Shown piece by piece: positions 26,042-34,008 of a stretch of DNA of 45,218 nucleotides. The DNA is taken from positions 1 to 45,218 of the forward strand of contig JAUNHW010000019.1 of the NCBI GenBank assembly GCA_030523775.1. The letters run 5' to 3'. Below the pieces are notes generated by a model. That model was not told the DNA's origin. It was given only the letters and a program-made list of their open reading frames with translations, and made no database searches. The position numbers and the translations under genes are program-made. How positions within the stretch are numbered: position 1 is the stretch's first letter; the number at the start of each line of letters is the position of its first letter. Source of the stretch: Akkermansia sp. (GTDB lineage: Bacteria; Verrucomicrobiota; Verrucomicrobiia; Verrucomicrobiales; Akkermansiaceae).

Positions 26042-27310
26042 ATGAACACATATTCCATCATTGCCCTCTCCGCCCTGCTGGCCGCCGGTGCCACCGCCGC
26101 GGAGGCCACCAAGCCCGCCGCCCCCAAGGACTGGACGGATTCCGTGAAGGACGCCCTCACCGTCTACCAGGACAAGGACACCTTCGTGCAGAAAGTCAAG
26201 TTCGCGTGGATGGAGCAGTTCCAGGTGGCGGATATCCAGCCCGCCGGCCCCAACGGTTCCCACCTCAAGCCCGGCGCCACACCCGTGAACCAGGAATTCC
26301 GCCGCTCCTGGGTGGGCTTGAACATTGATTTCGCCTCCGGCACCAAGTTCCACACCTGGGGCCGCATCGGCGGCCTCCCCTACCGCTGCACCTACGACGG
26401 AGGCAAGGTCAAGCACTACTCCTACACCAACCTCTTCGATATCTGGGTCTCCCAGGACATCAAGCCGGTGAAGGGGCTCACCGTGAAGGCCGGCAAGATC
26501 AAGCCGCTCATCACCACGGACTACGCCACCCCCTCCTCCGCCATCTACTGCGTGGAGCGCTCCATTGTGGGCAACCAGTACGGCCTGGATTCCAACTGGG
26601 GCGTGGATATCACCTACGCTCCCAACAAGCAGGACAAGTTCTACGTGCAGCTCTGCGCCAACGACCGCGCCGTGACCGACAAGGCCCCCGGCCACCGCGA
26701 TGTGTACGGTGACGGCTGCGGCTTCAAGGGCGAATTCGGTTGGGAGGACAAGTGCTACGCCATTGCCGCCGCCTCACACAAGTTCGCCGTGACAGAGGAT
26801 GGTTTCCAAGCCGTTTCCGCACAGTACGGGCATGATTTCAACAACGTGTACCACCACCCCCGCAAGAAGGGTGCAAACTGCTACGGCCTCAACACGCAGG
26901 ACGTGGTTTCCCTGGGCTACGAGTACAAGCAGGGCAAGTTCCACCTGCTCACCAACCTGGTCTCCAGCTTTGAGACCAACAATGGTGACGGCGGCAACAA
27001 CATCGGCATCCAGGTGCAGCCCATGTACAGCATCTGCCCCCATGCGGACCTCATCCTGCGCTATGCCGGCATGACCGGGCACAACTCCTGCAAGCTGGCC
27101 GCGGACCGCTACATCTGCACGCAGACCACCGCTCCCTCCTGGGTGGACAGCATCCACACCTTCTATGTGGGCGTGGACGTGTACGCCTCCGCCAAGGACA
27201 AGAACGCCGCCAAGCTCATGTTCGGCGCGGAGTTCGCCCATGCCCGCAAGGGCGGCCAGAGCTGCTACGACGGCTGGGAGTTCACCACGGCGTTACGGTG
27301 GAACTTCTAA
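26042..27310 (+). CDS. Exported porin-like outer-membrane beta-barrel protein
   Basis: 422 residues with a signal peptide (MNTYSIIALSALLAAGATAA, cleavage near 20). The rest alternates polar and aromatic residues in beta-strand style and ends in a terminal aromatic, ALRWNF, typical of outer-membrane barrels. The segment VKAGKIKPLITTDYATPS recalls the GKFKP-type stretch of OprP/OprO-like porins, so that family is the best guess. Ten cysteines occur after the signal peptide (for example YRCTY, IYCVE, DGCGF, GANCYG, QSCYDG), unusual for a porin and suggesting disulfides. It follows the DASS gene and may supply the outer-membrane step for its substrate. There is no Shine-Dalgarno and no independent promoter was recognised. 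Confidence 0.75.
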   Translation: MNTYSIIALSALLAAGATAAEATKPAAPKDWTDSVKDALTVYQDKDTFVQKVKFAWMEQFQVADIQPAGPNGSHLKPGATPVNQEFRRSWVGLNIDFASGTKFHTWGRIGGLPYRCTYDGGKVKHYSYTNLFDIWVSQDIKPVKGLTVKAGKIKPLITTDYATPSSAIYCVERSIVGNQYGLDSNWGVDITYAPNKQDKFYVQLCANDRAVTDKAPGHRDVYGDGCGFKGEFGWEDKCYAIAAASHKFAVTEDGFQAVSAQYGHDFNNVYHHPRKKGANCYGLNTQDVVSLGYEYKQGKFHLLTNLVSSFETNNGDGGNNIGIQVQPMYSICPHADLILRYAGMTGHNSCKLAADRYICTQTTAPSWVDSIHTFYVGVDVYASAKDKNAAKLMFGAEFAHARKGGQSCYDGWEFTTALRWNF

Positions 27311-27317
27311 GGGATTT

Positions 27318-27336
27318 ACAATTGACAATTTGTAAA
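27318..27336 (+). repeat. Short 7-nt-period AT-rich tract
   Basis: Directly after the porin-like stop. Two copies of an ACAATT(G/T)-type heptamer lie between TTTACAA and TTGTAAA, which can also pair. It is one of five such tracts between genes in this window. Confidence 0.5.
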
Positions 27337-27341
27337 GAGAG

Positions 27342-27401
27342 CCGCGCCTAGCGGCGCGGGGAATTTTCAAGGCCCGTCTGGCATGCTGCCAGACGGGCCT
27401 T
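27342..27401. terminator. Two hairpins; the second is a 33-nt perfect palindrome found twice in the window
   Basis: The first hairpin is CCGCGCC/GGCGCGG (27342-27359) followed by GAATTTT. The second (27369-27401) is a 15-bp stem, AAGGCCCGTCTGGCA with its exact complement around TGC, identical to 39958-39990. T-runs are modest here (TTCCTTT on plus). They sit between converging genes and probably end transcription of the porin-like gene. Confidence 0.7.
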
Positions 27402-27481
27402 CCTTTGGGTGCAAAGCGTGGATTGGGGCGGCGGGGAAACGCGCGGCGCGGTCCTATACAATGCCCCGCGCGCTAACTGCC

Positions 27482-27516
27482 TAAATTCCAAATTCCAAAT
27501 TCTAAATCCTCAATCC
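27482..27516 (+). repeat. Five tandem heptamers, AT-rich
   Basis: Units in order: taaattc, caaattc, caaattc, taaatcc, tcaatcc. The tract stands out in a GC-rich setting and ends seven bases before the stop of the converging gene. Function unknown. Confidence 0.75.
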
Positions 27517-27523
27517 AAGCCCG

Positions 27524-28276
27524 TTATTCCTCCGTTTCCGGCGTTTCCTGCTCCTCTGCCGTGGGTTCCGGCTGGGGTTCGGCGGCGGGTGCGGGTTGCT
27601 GGGCTTGCGGCTGGGGGGCAGGGCGGCGGTGGCGGGCGGCCTCCTGCAGGAAGAGCTCTGCCACGCGGAAGGCGCGGCGTGAGGCTTCCTGGGCGGTGCG
27701 GTCGTCCATGAGCGCCAGTCCCTCCTCCGTCACCTCGCCCAGGTAGATTTTCCAGGCGCGGCGCACCAGTTCATCGGGGTCCACGCGTGGATTGGGCGTG
27801 TTCTGAGGCTGCTGGGCGTTGTCCTTGTTGCGGTTCCTGTTGCGGCGGCGCTTGCGGCGGCCGCCGTTGCCACCCTCGTTCCCGCCCACGGTTTCCGGGG
27901 CGGCGAAACCCGGGGCCACCACCACGGGATGGGCGTCCGGGTTGGGGATGTCGTCCTCGCGCGCGGGTTGCGCGGGCTTGTCTTGGGGCTTCTGGGGTTT
28001 CTCCCGGGGCTCCTCGGCGGGCTTGGCCTTGGCGGCGGGCTTCTTCTTGGCGGGCTTATCCTGCACCGGGGCGGGTTCAGCCGCGGGTTTCTCCTTCTTG
28101 GGGGCGGCAGCCTTCGCGGTTTTCGTGGTCTTGGCCTTGGCAACCTTGGCCTTGGGGGCGGCGGTTTCGCCGGCTTCCCCGGTGGCCTTGGAGGTTGTCT
28201 TGCGCGCGGCAGCCTTGCGGGGCTTGGCGGGCTTCTTCACGTCCTCTGCGGGCTGAATGTTGTCTTGTTCGTCCAT
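27524..28276 (-). CDS. Basic Lys/Ala/Pro-rich protein of unknown function
   Basis: 250 residues. The first 105 are low-complexity Lys/Ala/Pro repeats (KKPAKPRKAAARKTT-like) resembling histone-H1-type or Hc1-like tails. A short Arg/Asn cluster (RRKRRRNRNRNKDN) follows near 140-153. A compact segment of about 55 residues with helix-forming character (DPDELVRRAWKIYLGEVTEEG onward to LFLQEAARHRR) is the only part that looks folded. The end is Pro/Gln/Glu-rich and acidic. Nucleic-acid binding through the basic tail is plausible but not shown. It starts 12 nt after the deacetylase stop and is probably cotranscribed with it. Compositional bias means homologies would be hard to judge. Confidence 0.7.
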   Translation of the reverse strand: MDEQDNIQPAEDVKKPAKPRKAAARKTTSKATGEAGETAAPKAKVAKAKTTKTAKAAAPKKEKPAAEPAPVQDKPAKKKPAAKAKPAEEPREKPQKPQDKPAQPAREDDIPNPDAHPVVVAPGFAAPETVGGNEGGNGGRRKRRRNRNRNKDNAQQPQNTPNPRVDPDELVRRAWKIYLGEVTEEGLALMDDRTAQEASRRAFRVAELFLQEAARHRRPAPQPQAQQPAPAAEPQPEPTAEEQETPETEE

Positions 28277-28288
28277 ATATGGGATTGT

Positions 28289-29563
28289 TTATTGTTGAAC
28301 CGCGGCGTACGGGTCCACCTTGAACGACCACTCTGCCTTGTGGCTGGCGCCGTTTGTGGTTTTCCACGTGACGTGCACGGAGATGTTGGGCATGTAGATG
28401 CGCAGGGGCACCTGCCATGAGATGGTTTTGGCGTTGGCATCCACGTGAGCGGGCACGCGGCCGAAGCCGCTCACGCTCATGCGGAGGCTGTCCATATCCA
28501 CTCCTGCCACGCCGCTCAGGTTGGCCTCCACCACCTTGAAGTTGCAGGGAACGGTGGAATCCGGCCGCGGCAGCACGGCGAAGGGGGGCGGGGGCGTGGT
28601 GGGCGGCAGCGTGCCGGGGTCCACCCCCAGCGATACGCTCGTGCCGGCCTCTGCCACGCGGAAATCCATGGCGCTGTCAAAGATGGTGGGGTCTGTGCCG
28701 AACACCATGTAGCGGTGGATTTGGAAAGGGTCTTCCGTATCCGTGACCTTGCCGGGCAGCACGGTGAATGCGGCCACGTAGCCGTAGCCGGGGATGCGTT
28801 CCAGCATGGGCGGGGTGAAGTAGCCGCCGGGGTAGCAGTACGTGTTCACGCTGCCGAAGAGCGTGGTGAGCTGCTTCTGGGAGAGGCCGAACTCCTGGTC
28901 GATGAGGGCGGTGTAGGCGGGGCTGTCCTGGGGCTCGCGCGCTTTCCAATCCTTGGGGTACAGGTGGCTCACGGAGTGGCTGCCGATGCTGGCGCCGTGC
29001 TTCATCATCTCGCGTATCATCTCCGGAGACATGCTCTGGCCGCGCCCGCTCAGGTAGTGCGTGTAGAGGAACAGGTGGAAGGGGTAGCCGTACTCCTTGA
29101 GGATGGGGTAGGCCTCTGTGTAGACGCTGCGCCAGCCGTCGTCCATGGTGATGAGCACGCACTTGGCAGGCAGCCTGCGCGCGCCGAACCGCCACTCCAG
29201 GAATTCCTGCATGCTGATGACGGTGAGGTCGCTCTTGCGGATGTACTCCATCTGGTTGCGGAAATCCTCCGTGCGCATGAGCATTTCGCTCACGGGGGCG
29301 GTTTTGCTGAAGTTGTGGTAGCCGAGCACGGCCACGCGGGTTTGGTCCCGCGGCACGGGCACGCCCTTGCCTGCTTGCGGCGGGGCCTGCGGCTTCTGCA
29401 CCTGCACGGCGGGAATGGCCACCGGGCGCGGCGGCCCCGCGGGGTCCACCCCCACCGGGGCCGGGTCCACCCGCATGGGTTCCAGCTGCGCCTGCAGCAT
29501 TCCCGCCACCAGCATGAATGCCGGCAGGAGTGCGCGCAACAGGGTGTGGCCAAGGTTGCTCAT
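28289..29563 (-). CDS. Exported polysaccharide deacetylase (NodB domain)
   Basis: 424 residues from the ATG at 29563, chosen because a good signal peptide (MSNLGHTLLRALLPAFMLVA then AGMLQAQ) begins there; an in-frame ATG at 29584 would add seven residues. A Pro-rich linker (about 28-70) leads to the NodB homology domain: VAVLGYHNF, the catalytic/metal pair in LITMDDGW (D141-D142) and the metal-binding GSHSVSH (H196, H200). Such enzymes remove N- or O-acetyl groups from glycans such as peptidoglycan or surface polysaccharide. The C-terminal 130 residues look like beta domains without a known match. It is divergent from the membrane-protein run at 29675 and leads the two-gene leftward run. Substrate unknown. 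Confidence 0.88.
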   Translation of the reverse strand: MSNLGHTLLRALLPAFMLVAGMLQAQLEPMRVDPAPVGVDPAGPPRPVAIPAVQVQKPQAPPQAGKGVPVPRDQTRVAVLGYHNFSKTAPVSEMLMRTEDFRNQMEYIRKSDLTVISMQEFLEWRFGARRLPAKCVLITMDDGWRSVYTEAYPILKEYGYPFHLFLYTHYLSGRGQSMSPEMIREMMKHGASIGSHSVSHLYPKDWKAREPQDSPAYTALIDQEFGLSQKQLTTLFGSVNTYCYPGGYFTPPMLERIPGYGYVAAFTVLPGKVTDTEDPFQIHRYMVFGTDPTIFDSAMDFRVAEAGTSVSLGVDPGTLPPTTPPPPFAVLPRPDSTVPCNFKVVEANLSGVAGVDMDSLRMSVSGFGRVPAHVDANAKTISWQVPLRIYMPNISVHVTWKTTNGASHKAEWSFKVDPYAAVQQ

Positions 29564-29636
29564 CTGCGGAAAGCCTACCAGCATTCACCCTTGATGGCAA
29601 GTTTATTCGATTTTGCCGCGCGCGGTCAGTTTTGCA

Positions 29637-29666
29637 TTGAGATAGCCCGCCGTTTTATGCTAGAAT
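29637..29666 (+). promoter_or_regulatory. Candidate promoter of the membrane-protein run
   Basis: TTGAGA (29637-29642), 18-nt spacer, TAGAAT (29661-29666). The ATG at 29675 is eight bases after the -10 box, again predicting a nearly leaderless transcript. The -35 is imperfect. Confidence 0.4.
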
Positions 29667-29674
29667 ACGCGCGC

Positions 29675-30475
29675 ATGCCAGAGACAGATATCACTTGCAA
29701 ACCCACGCGCGACACCTTCATCCGCTTCGGTGTCGTGCTGGCCGCGTTTTTCGGGTTCGGGCTGTATTTCTTCTATGACGGCTCGGTGGGCTACCGCCTG
29801 CAGAACGAGGTGTATTTCAGCCACGAGGCCTTCGCCGCCCTAGGGCAGCAGGTGGAGAAATCCGCCCCCGCCTCGTGGAAGGCCATGACCGCATCCTCCC
29901 CGCTGCTGCCGGCAGTGCAGCTGGAGGACGGCCCGGCGATTGTTTGGACCGGGGAGATGGTGTTCCCGCTGCCGAAGGACTGCGAGGCCACGCGCAGCTG
30001 CCCGCCGGAGGTGCAGGACTACCACGCCATGAGCAAGGGCTGGAACGATTGCTGGCTTGCCTACACGGGCCGCATGCGCTACCCTGCCACCCCCTGCGAG
30101 CACCCGCACGACGAGGGGGCCATACGCGAGCAATGGTACGCGGGCGGCGGCTGCATGGTGGTGAGCCTGCTCATCATCTGGCTCATGGTCCGCACGAAGA
30201 ACCGCGTGCTGGCGCTGGAGGGCGACACCGTGACCGCCGCCGGGCGGCAGTTCCGCGTGGCGGATATCACGCAGCTGGATTTGCGCCAGTGGTGGGGCAA
30301 GGGCGTGAAGGGGGCCGCCTACGCCACCGTGAACGGCAGGAAAATCAAGATGGACGGCATGACCTACGGCGGATTCGGCGAGAAAGGCACGGCGGACGCC
30401 TTCATGAAGGCCCTGTTGGCACAGTACAAGGGCGAGATACTGGAATACGAGCGCGACGATGCCGGCAAGCAGTGA
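29675..30475 (+). CDS. Two-TM membrane protein of unknown function
   Basis: 266 residues. An in-frame ATG 18 nt upstream would overlap the -10 box, so the start at 29675 is preferred. A membrane segment at about 18-34 and another at 157-173 (MVVSLLIIWLMV) enclose a 120-residue region with four cysteines (KDCEATRSCP, NDCWLAY, TPCEHP), presumably outside the cytoplasm. The last 90 residues (from RVLALEGDTVTAAGRQF) resemble a small beta domain of the PH-like or YcxB type on the cytoplasmic side; this is a guess from pattern. It is the first gene of a rightward run and overlaps the next gene by 17 nt, so translation is probably coupled. Confidence 0.75.
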   Translation: MPETDITCKPTRDTFIRFGVVLAAFFGFGLYFFYDGSVGYRLQNEVYFSHEAFAALGQQVEKSAPASWKAMTASSPLLPAVQLEDGPAIVWTGEMVFPLPKDCEATRSCPPEVQDYHAMSKGWNDCWLAYTGRMRYPATPCEHPHDEGAIREQWYAGGGCMVVSLLIIWLMVRTKNRVLALEGDTVTAAGRQFRVADITQLDLRQWWGKGVKGAAYATVNGRKIKMDGMTYGGFGEKGTADAFMKALLAQYKGEILEYERDDAGKQ

Positions 30476-31727
30476 CAGCGCGGCCGCGGCAGGCCGTATG
30501 GCGCGCGCGGGCCGCATGGTGGGCTCCGCGCTGGGTTCCCGCAGCCTCAACACCACGCTCCTGCTGGCCGTGATTGCCGTGGAGCTGGCCGTGCTGGGCG
30601 TGGGAATGGTGCGCCGCCTGGAGCTCGCCAACCAGGAGGCCATGCGCGTTTCCGAAGCCCAGATTGCCGCCATTGAGGCGCAATCCCTGCAGGATATGCA
30701 GAACACCGGTTCCGGCAGTATCGGCACCTCGCAGGCGGACGAGCCGGCGGCGGATGCCAACAAGGTGGGAAGCGATGCCGCGCCCCCCCTGCGCTCCATG
30801 GATGCGCAAATCCTGCTGGCCCGCAACGGCGCCCTGGATATCGACCGCAAGGATGATGCCGCACCCGCCGCAGCCGTGCCGGATGCCGCCGCCGCCGTGG
30901 TGGCCGGGCTCACCCGCGAGCAGCGCCGGGAGCTGGACCGCCTCATCCGCCAGGGTGTCTCCGCACTCACCGCCGGGGATATGCGCCTGTGCATCCTGAG
31001 CCTGGAGCAGGGGCGCGCCATTGCCCCGGAGCACCCCGCCCTGCTGTACTACTACGGGCTGGCGTACGACAAGCTGGACAACCGCGAGAAGGCGCGCGCG
31101 TTCTACACCCAGGTGTTCGAGATGCGCGACAAGGCCGGCAAGTACTTCCAGCGCGCGGCGCAGCGCCTCTCCTTCGGGTACGACAGCGCGGCGGCCATGC
31201 GCGGCAAGCTCTCCTTCGGCCCGTACCAGCTGCGCCACACCACGGATGACGACCTGGCGGAGCACGTGGATATCCTGCTGCCGGTGCTGCTGGCACCGGG
31301 GGAGGAAGTGCGGCCGGACGACATCTACATCACCATCCAGTTCTTCGATTTGGTGGACGGCCGCAAGATAGAGTTCTCCCGCATGGCATCCCCGCAGCTC
31401 AACTGGCAGAACGAGCAACCCACCTGGGCCGATTGGGAGGAGAACCTGCTCATCACCTACAGCGTGCCCCCGCTCACACCGGAGGAGGAGGATGCCTACG
31501 GCAGCCTCAAGTACTACGGTTTCACCGCCAAGCTCTACTACAAGGGAGAGCCGCTGGACTGCATCAGCACCCCGGCCTCCCTCATCCTGCAGGAGCAGCG
31601 CCTCAACAGCCGCAAGCGCCGCGGCGGCTACCAGGAGGGCCTGCTGCCGGATGACGGCCTGGTGCCCGGCGGCGCAGAGGAAGCCCTGCCGGTCTCCGAT
31701 TACCTGAACGATCTCACCACCCCCTGA
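30459..31727 (+). CDS. Membrane-anchored TPR-like protein
   Basis: 422 residues. A short cytoplasmic Ala-rich start is followed by one membrane helix (about 28-50, NTTLLLAVIAVELAVLGVGM), a charged, probably coiled segment, then helical repeats of TPR type (near 150-220: LIRQGVSALTAGDMRLCILS and PALLYYYGLAYDKLDNREKA). The C-terminal 200 residues have beta character (IYITIQFFDLVDGRKIEF, YGFTAKLYYKGEPLDC) and are not recognised. It begins inside the preceding gene and ends two bases before the next one, so the three genes are tightly packed. A scaffold role in an envelope complex is inferred from TPRs and linkage only. Confidence 0.75.
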   Translation: MPASSDSAAAAGRMARAGRMVGSALGSRSLNTTLLLAVIAVELAVLGVGMVRRLELANQEAMRVSEAQIAAIEAQSLQDMQNTGSGSIGTSQADEPAADANKVGSDAAPPLRSMDAQILLARNGALDIDRKDDAAPAAAVPDAAAAVVAGLTREQRRELDRLIRQGVSALTAGDMRLCILSLEQGRAIAPEHPALLYYYGLAYDKLDNREKARAFYTQVFEMRDKAGKYFQRAAQRLSFGYDSAAAMRGKLSFGPYQLRHTTDDDLAEHVDILLPVLLAPGEEVRPDDIYITIQFFDLVDGRKIEFSRMASPQLNWQNEQPTWADWEENLLITYSVPPLTPEEEDAYGSLKYYGFTAKLYYKGEPLDCISTPASLILQEQRLNSRKRRGGYQEGLLPDDGLVPGGAEEALPVSDYLNDLTTP

Positions 31728-31729
31728 CC

Positions 31730-33124
31730 ATGCCCGCCATTTTTCCAGAACTGCCCCACACCCTGGGCATCTACACCCTCACCCGCCTGCTGGAATCCGG
31801 CAAGACGACCGACCTCTACCTGGCGCGCCAGAACCTGGTGAACCGGGAGGTCATCATTGAGGTGCTGCGCCCGGATTCCCCGCAGGAGGCGGTGAACGAC
31901 TTCCTGGAGTCCGGCCGCCTGCGCGTGTCCGCCTCCGGGCTGCCGCACGTGGCGCAGGTGCTGGAATCCCTGCAGGAGGAGGGCGTGTGGTTCATGACCC
32001 ACGAGAAGCCGCAGGGGTACTCCTACGTGGACATCCTGGCGGCCAAGCAGCGCATCTCCCCGCACCACGTCTGCCGCGTCATTGCCCAGGCGGCGGATAT
32101 CTACACCTACTGCAAGCGGCGCGGGCTGGATTCCATCAACATCACCCCCGCCATGCTCTTCCTGAGCCCGGACGGCGGCACGGATTTCCTTTCCCCGGTG
32201 ACCGCCGTGGGCCGCGGCACGGACATAGCCGCGCAGATGAACGCGCTTTCCCGCGTGCTGGCGCCGGCCCGCCCGCTGAACGTGTCCGGCTCCACGCGCT
32301 GCGCCAGCCTGCTGCGCTGGATGCAGAAGGACGCCGCGGCGGAGAGCTACGACTGGGCCAGCATAGGCACCACGGCCGGCACGGTGATCACCCAGCTCAA
32401 CGAGAGCGAGCCGCCGCTGGAAATGCCGGAGCCCCCGCAGAGCGAGGCCGCCAAGCGCCGCCAGCGCCGCAACCTGCGCCGCAAAATCCTGTACTGGGCG
32501 CGCGTGGGCGGGCTGGCTGCGGCGCTGGCGGGCGGCATCGCCGCGCTCGGCGTGATGCTCACGCCCTCCGAGGTGGTGCGCGCCATCCCCGCGGAGCATG
32601 ACGGGCTGGTGTTCTGCCGCCAGGGCGCCCAGAAGCTCGCCGTGCAGGGCGCATTCGTCACCATCGGCCAGTATGAGGAGTTCCTGAAACGGCTCAACAA
32701 GATGGAGCCCACGGAGCTGGACCGCATCCACATGGGCATTCCCGCAGAGTGCCGCACCCACGAGCCGCAGGACTGGGAGACCCAGCTGGCCGCCGCCAGG
32801 AACCGCAGCTCCTACCACGGCCGCTCGCTCAAGATGGACAGCCCCGTCACCGGCGTGAGCTACTGGGATGCGCTGGCCTACGCCCATGCCCAGGGCGCGG
32901 AAATTGCCTCCGCCGCCGCCCTGCAGCAGGTGCGCAGGAGCGGCGCTGCCGCGGATTTGCAGGAATGGAGCGCTTCCCAAACCCCGCGCGACCTGGATTT
33001 CCTCTACAAGCACCGCAGCCCGCTCATTTTGGACAGCGGCGCCTCCCCCCGCCTCATCCCCGTCAAGTCCGCCACCATGCGTTCCCACACGCTCGGCTTC
33101 CGAATCGCCACCCCGCAAGCATAA
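31730..33124 (+). CDS. Pseudokinase-TM-degenerate FGE (formylglycine-generating-enzyme-like) fusion
   Basis: 464 residues in three parts. Residues 10-220 follow a Ser/Thr kinase layout, YTLTRLLESGKTTDLYLARQ then VIIEVLRP, but the invariant Lys of the VAIKVLRP-type strand is Glu, the HRD loop is replaced by RGLDSINITPAMLFLSPDG, and no DFG is visible. It should not be an active kinase. A single membrane helix lies at about 254-277 (WARVGGLAAALAGGIAALGV). Residues 290-464 match the outline of FGE/SUMF1-type domains: SPVTGVSYWDALAYAHAQG, then a shortened QEWSAS stretch and LGFRIA at the end; the catalytic cysteines of true FGEs are not evident. Kinase-TM-FGE-type fusions do occur in bacteria, but with both halves degraded this one is probably a binding or scaffold protein. 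It sits between the TPR and exported beta proteins. Confidence 0.7.
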   Translation: MPAIFPELPHTLGIYTLTRLLESGKTTDLYLARQNLVNREVIIEVLRPDSPQEAVNDFLESGRLRVSASGLPHVAQVLESLQEEGVWFMTHEKPQGYSYVDILAAKQRISPHHVCRVIAQAADIYTYCKRRGLDSINITPAMLFLSPDGGTDFLSPVTAVGRGTDIAAQMNALSRVLAPARPLNVSGSTRCASLLRWMQKDAAAESYDWASIGTTAGTVITQLNESEPPLEMPEPPQSEAAKRRQRRNLRRKILYWARVGGLAAALAGGIAALGVMLTPSEVVRAIPAEHDGLVFCRQGAQKLAVQGAFVTIGQYEEFLKRLNKMEPTELDRIHMGIPAECRTHEPQDWETQLAAARNRSSYHGRSLKMDSPVTGVSYWDALAYAHAQGAEIASAAALQQVRRSGAAADLQEWSASQTPRDLDFLYKHRSPLILDSGASPRLIPVKSATMRSHTLGFRIATPQA

Positions 33125-33130
33125 CCCGCC

Positions 33131-33985
33131 ATGAAGAAAATCGTTTCCCTCATCCTTTTGCTGGCAGCGGCCGTGCTGCTTCTGCCCGCCGCCGCGCAGG
33201 TGGAGGTACAGCTCACGCCCAACCGCACGGACTACGTGGCCGGGGAGGGCGTGGGGCTCAGCCTCACCATCTCCAACCACACGGATACCCCGCTCAAGCT
33301 CCAGGATGCCAACGGCCGCCCCTGGCTGAACATCATCCTCACCCAGCGCGGCATGAGCGGCCCGGTCATCCCCAAGGAGAAATCCGGCTTCCCGCCCGTC
33401 ACCGTTGCTCCAGGCAGCCAGCGCACCGTTTCCGTGAACCTGCGCGACAAGTTTGCGCTGGACATGCCCGGCGCCTTCCGCGCCGTGGCCACCATCCTGC
33501 TGCCGGACGGTCGCACCACCTACACCTCCAACCGCGCACTGTTCAACATCACCACCGGGGGCTGCGTGCGCTCCTTCCCCATCCAATCCCGCGGGCGCAG
33601 GCTTGAAATGAGCGTGCGCCTGGTGCGCACCGCCAAGCAGGAGGGGCTTTTCGGCCAGGTGGTGGATATGGACACCAAGCGCGCCGTGGGTGCCTGCTAC
33701 ATGGGGCGCTACATGAATTTCATGCAGCCGCGCGTGCTCATGGACGGCTCCCAGAACCTGCACGTGCTCTGCCAGTCCACCCCGGATTTCTTCACCTACT
33801 CCGTGATGAACAACCGCGGGCAGCGCCTTTCCTATCAGGTGTACCGCCGCGCGCCCGGCGCACCCGTGGACCTGGTGAACACCGGCAAGGGCTTCCGCCC
33901 CGTCGGCCTCATCCCCTACGATCCCAAGGAGGAGGCCAAGAAGGCCAGGGAGAAGGTGCACACCACCTCCGAACGCCCCCTCTAA
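33131..33985 (+). CDS. Exported beta-domain protein of unknown function
   Basis: 284 residues with a clear signal peptide (MKKIVSLILLLAAAVLLLPAAAQ, cleavage near 23). The mature part opens with an immunoglobulin-like pattern (VEVQLTPNRTDYVAGEGVGL then SLTISNHTDTPLKL and VAPGSQRTVSVNL), as in bacterial Ig-like or BACON-type domains. A second beta-rich half ends in a charged tail (KEEAKKAREKVHTT). It starts six bases after the pseudokinase gene and so belongs to the same run. No enzyme motif is seen. Probably periplasmic. Confidence 0.72.
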   Translation: MKKIVSLILLLAAAVLLLPAAAQVEVQLTPNRTDYVAGEGVGLSLTISNHTDTPLKLQDANGRPWLNIILTQRGMSGPVIPKEKSGFPPVTVAPGSQRTVSVNLRDKFALDMPGAFRAVATILLPDGRTTYTSNRALFNITTGGCVRSFPIQSRGRRLEMSVRLVRTAKQEGLFGQVVDMDTKRAVGACYMGRYMNFMQPRVLMDGSQNLHVLCQSTPDFFTYSVMNNRGQRLSYQVYRRAPGAPVDLVNTGKGFRPVGLIPYDPKEEAKKAREKVHTTSERPL

Positions 33986-34008
33986 CTGTCAAAATTGTCA
34001 ATCGTCCC

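Noticed and set aside
23823..26051. 742-codon minus-strand frame opposite the DASS transporter
   Set aside because: Runs through the terminator and the promoter region and is His/Gly/Glu-rich; the transporter motifs are on the plus strand.
28445..29674. Upstream extension of the two-TM protein frame
   Set aside because: The extension overlaps the deacetylase gene in antisense and the promoter; protein-like sequence begins only at the ATG at 29675.
31700..33961. 753-codon minus-strand frame opposite the pseudokinase and exported protein genes
   Set aside because: Crosses two genes with signal peptide, TM and domain evidence on the plus strand; no motif of its own.
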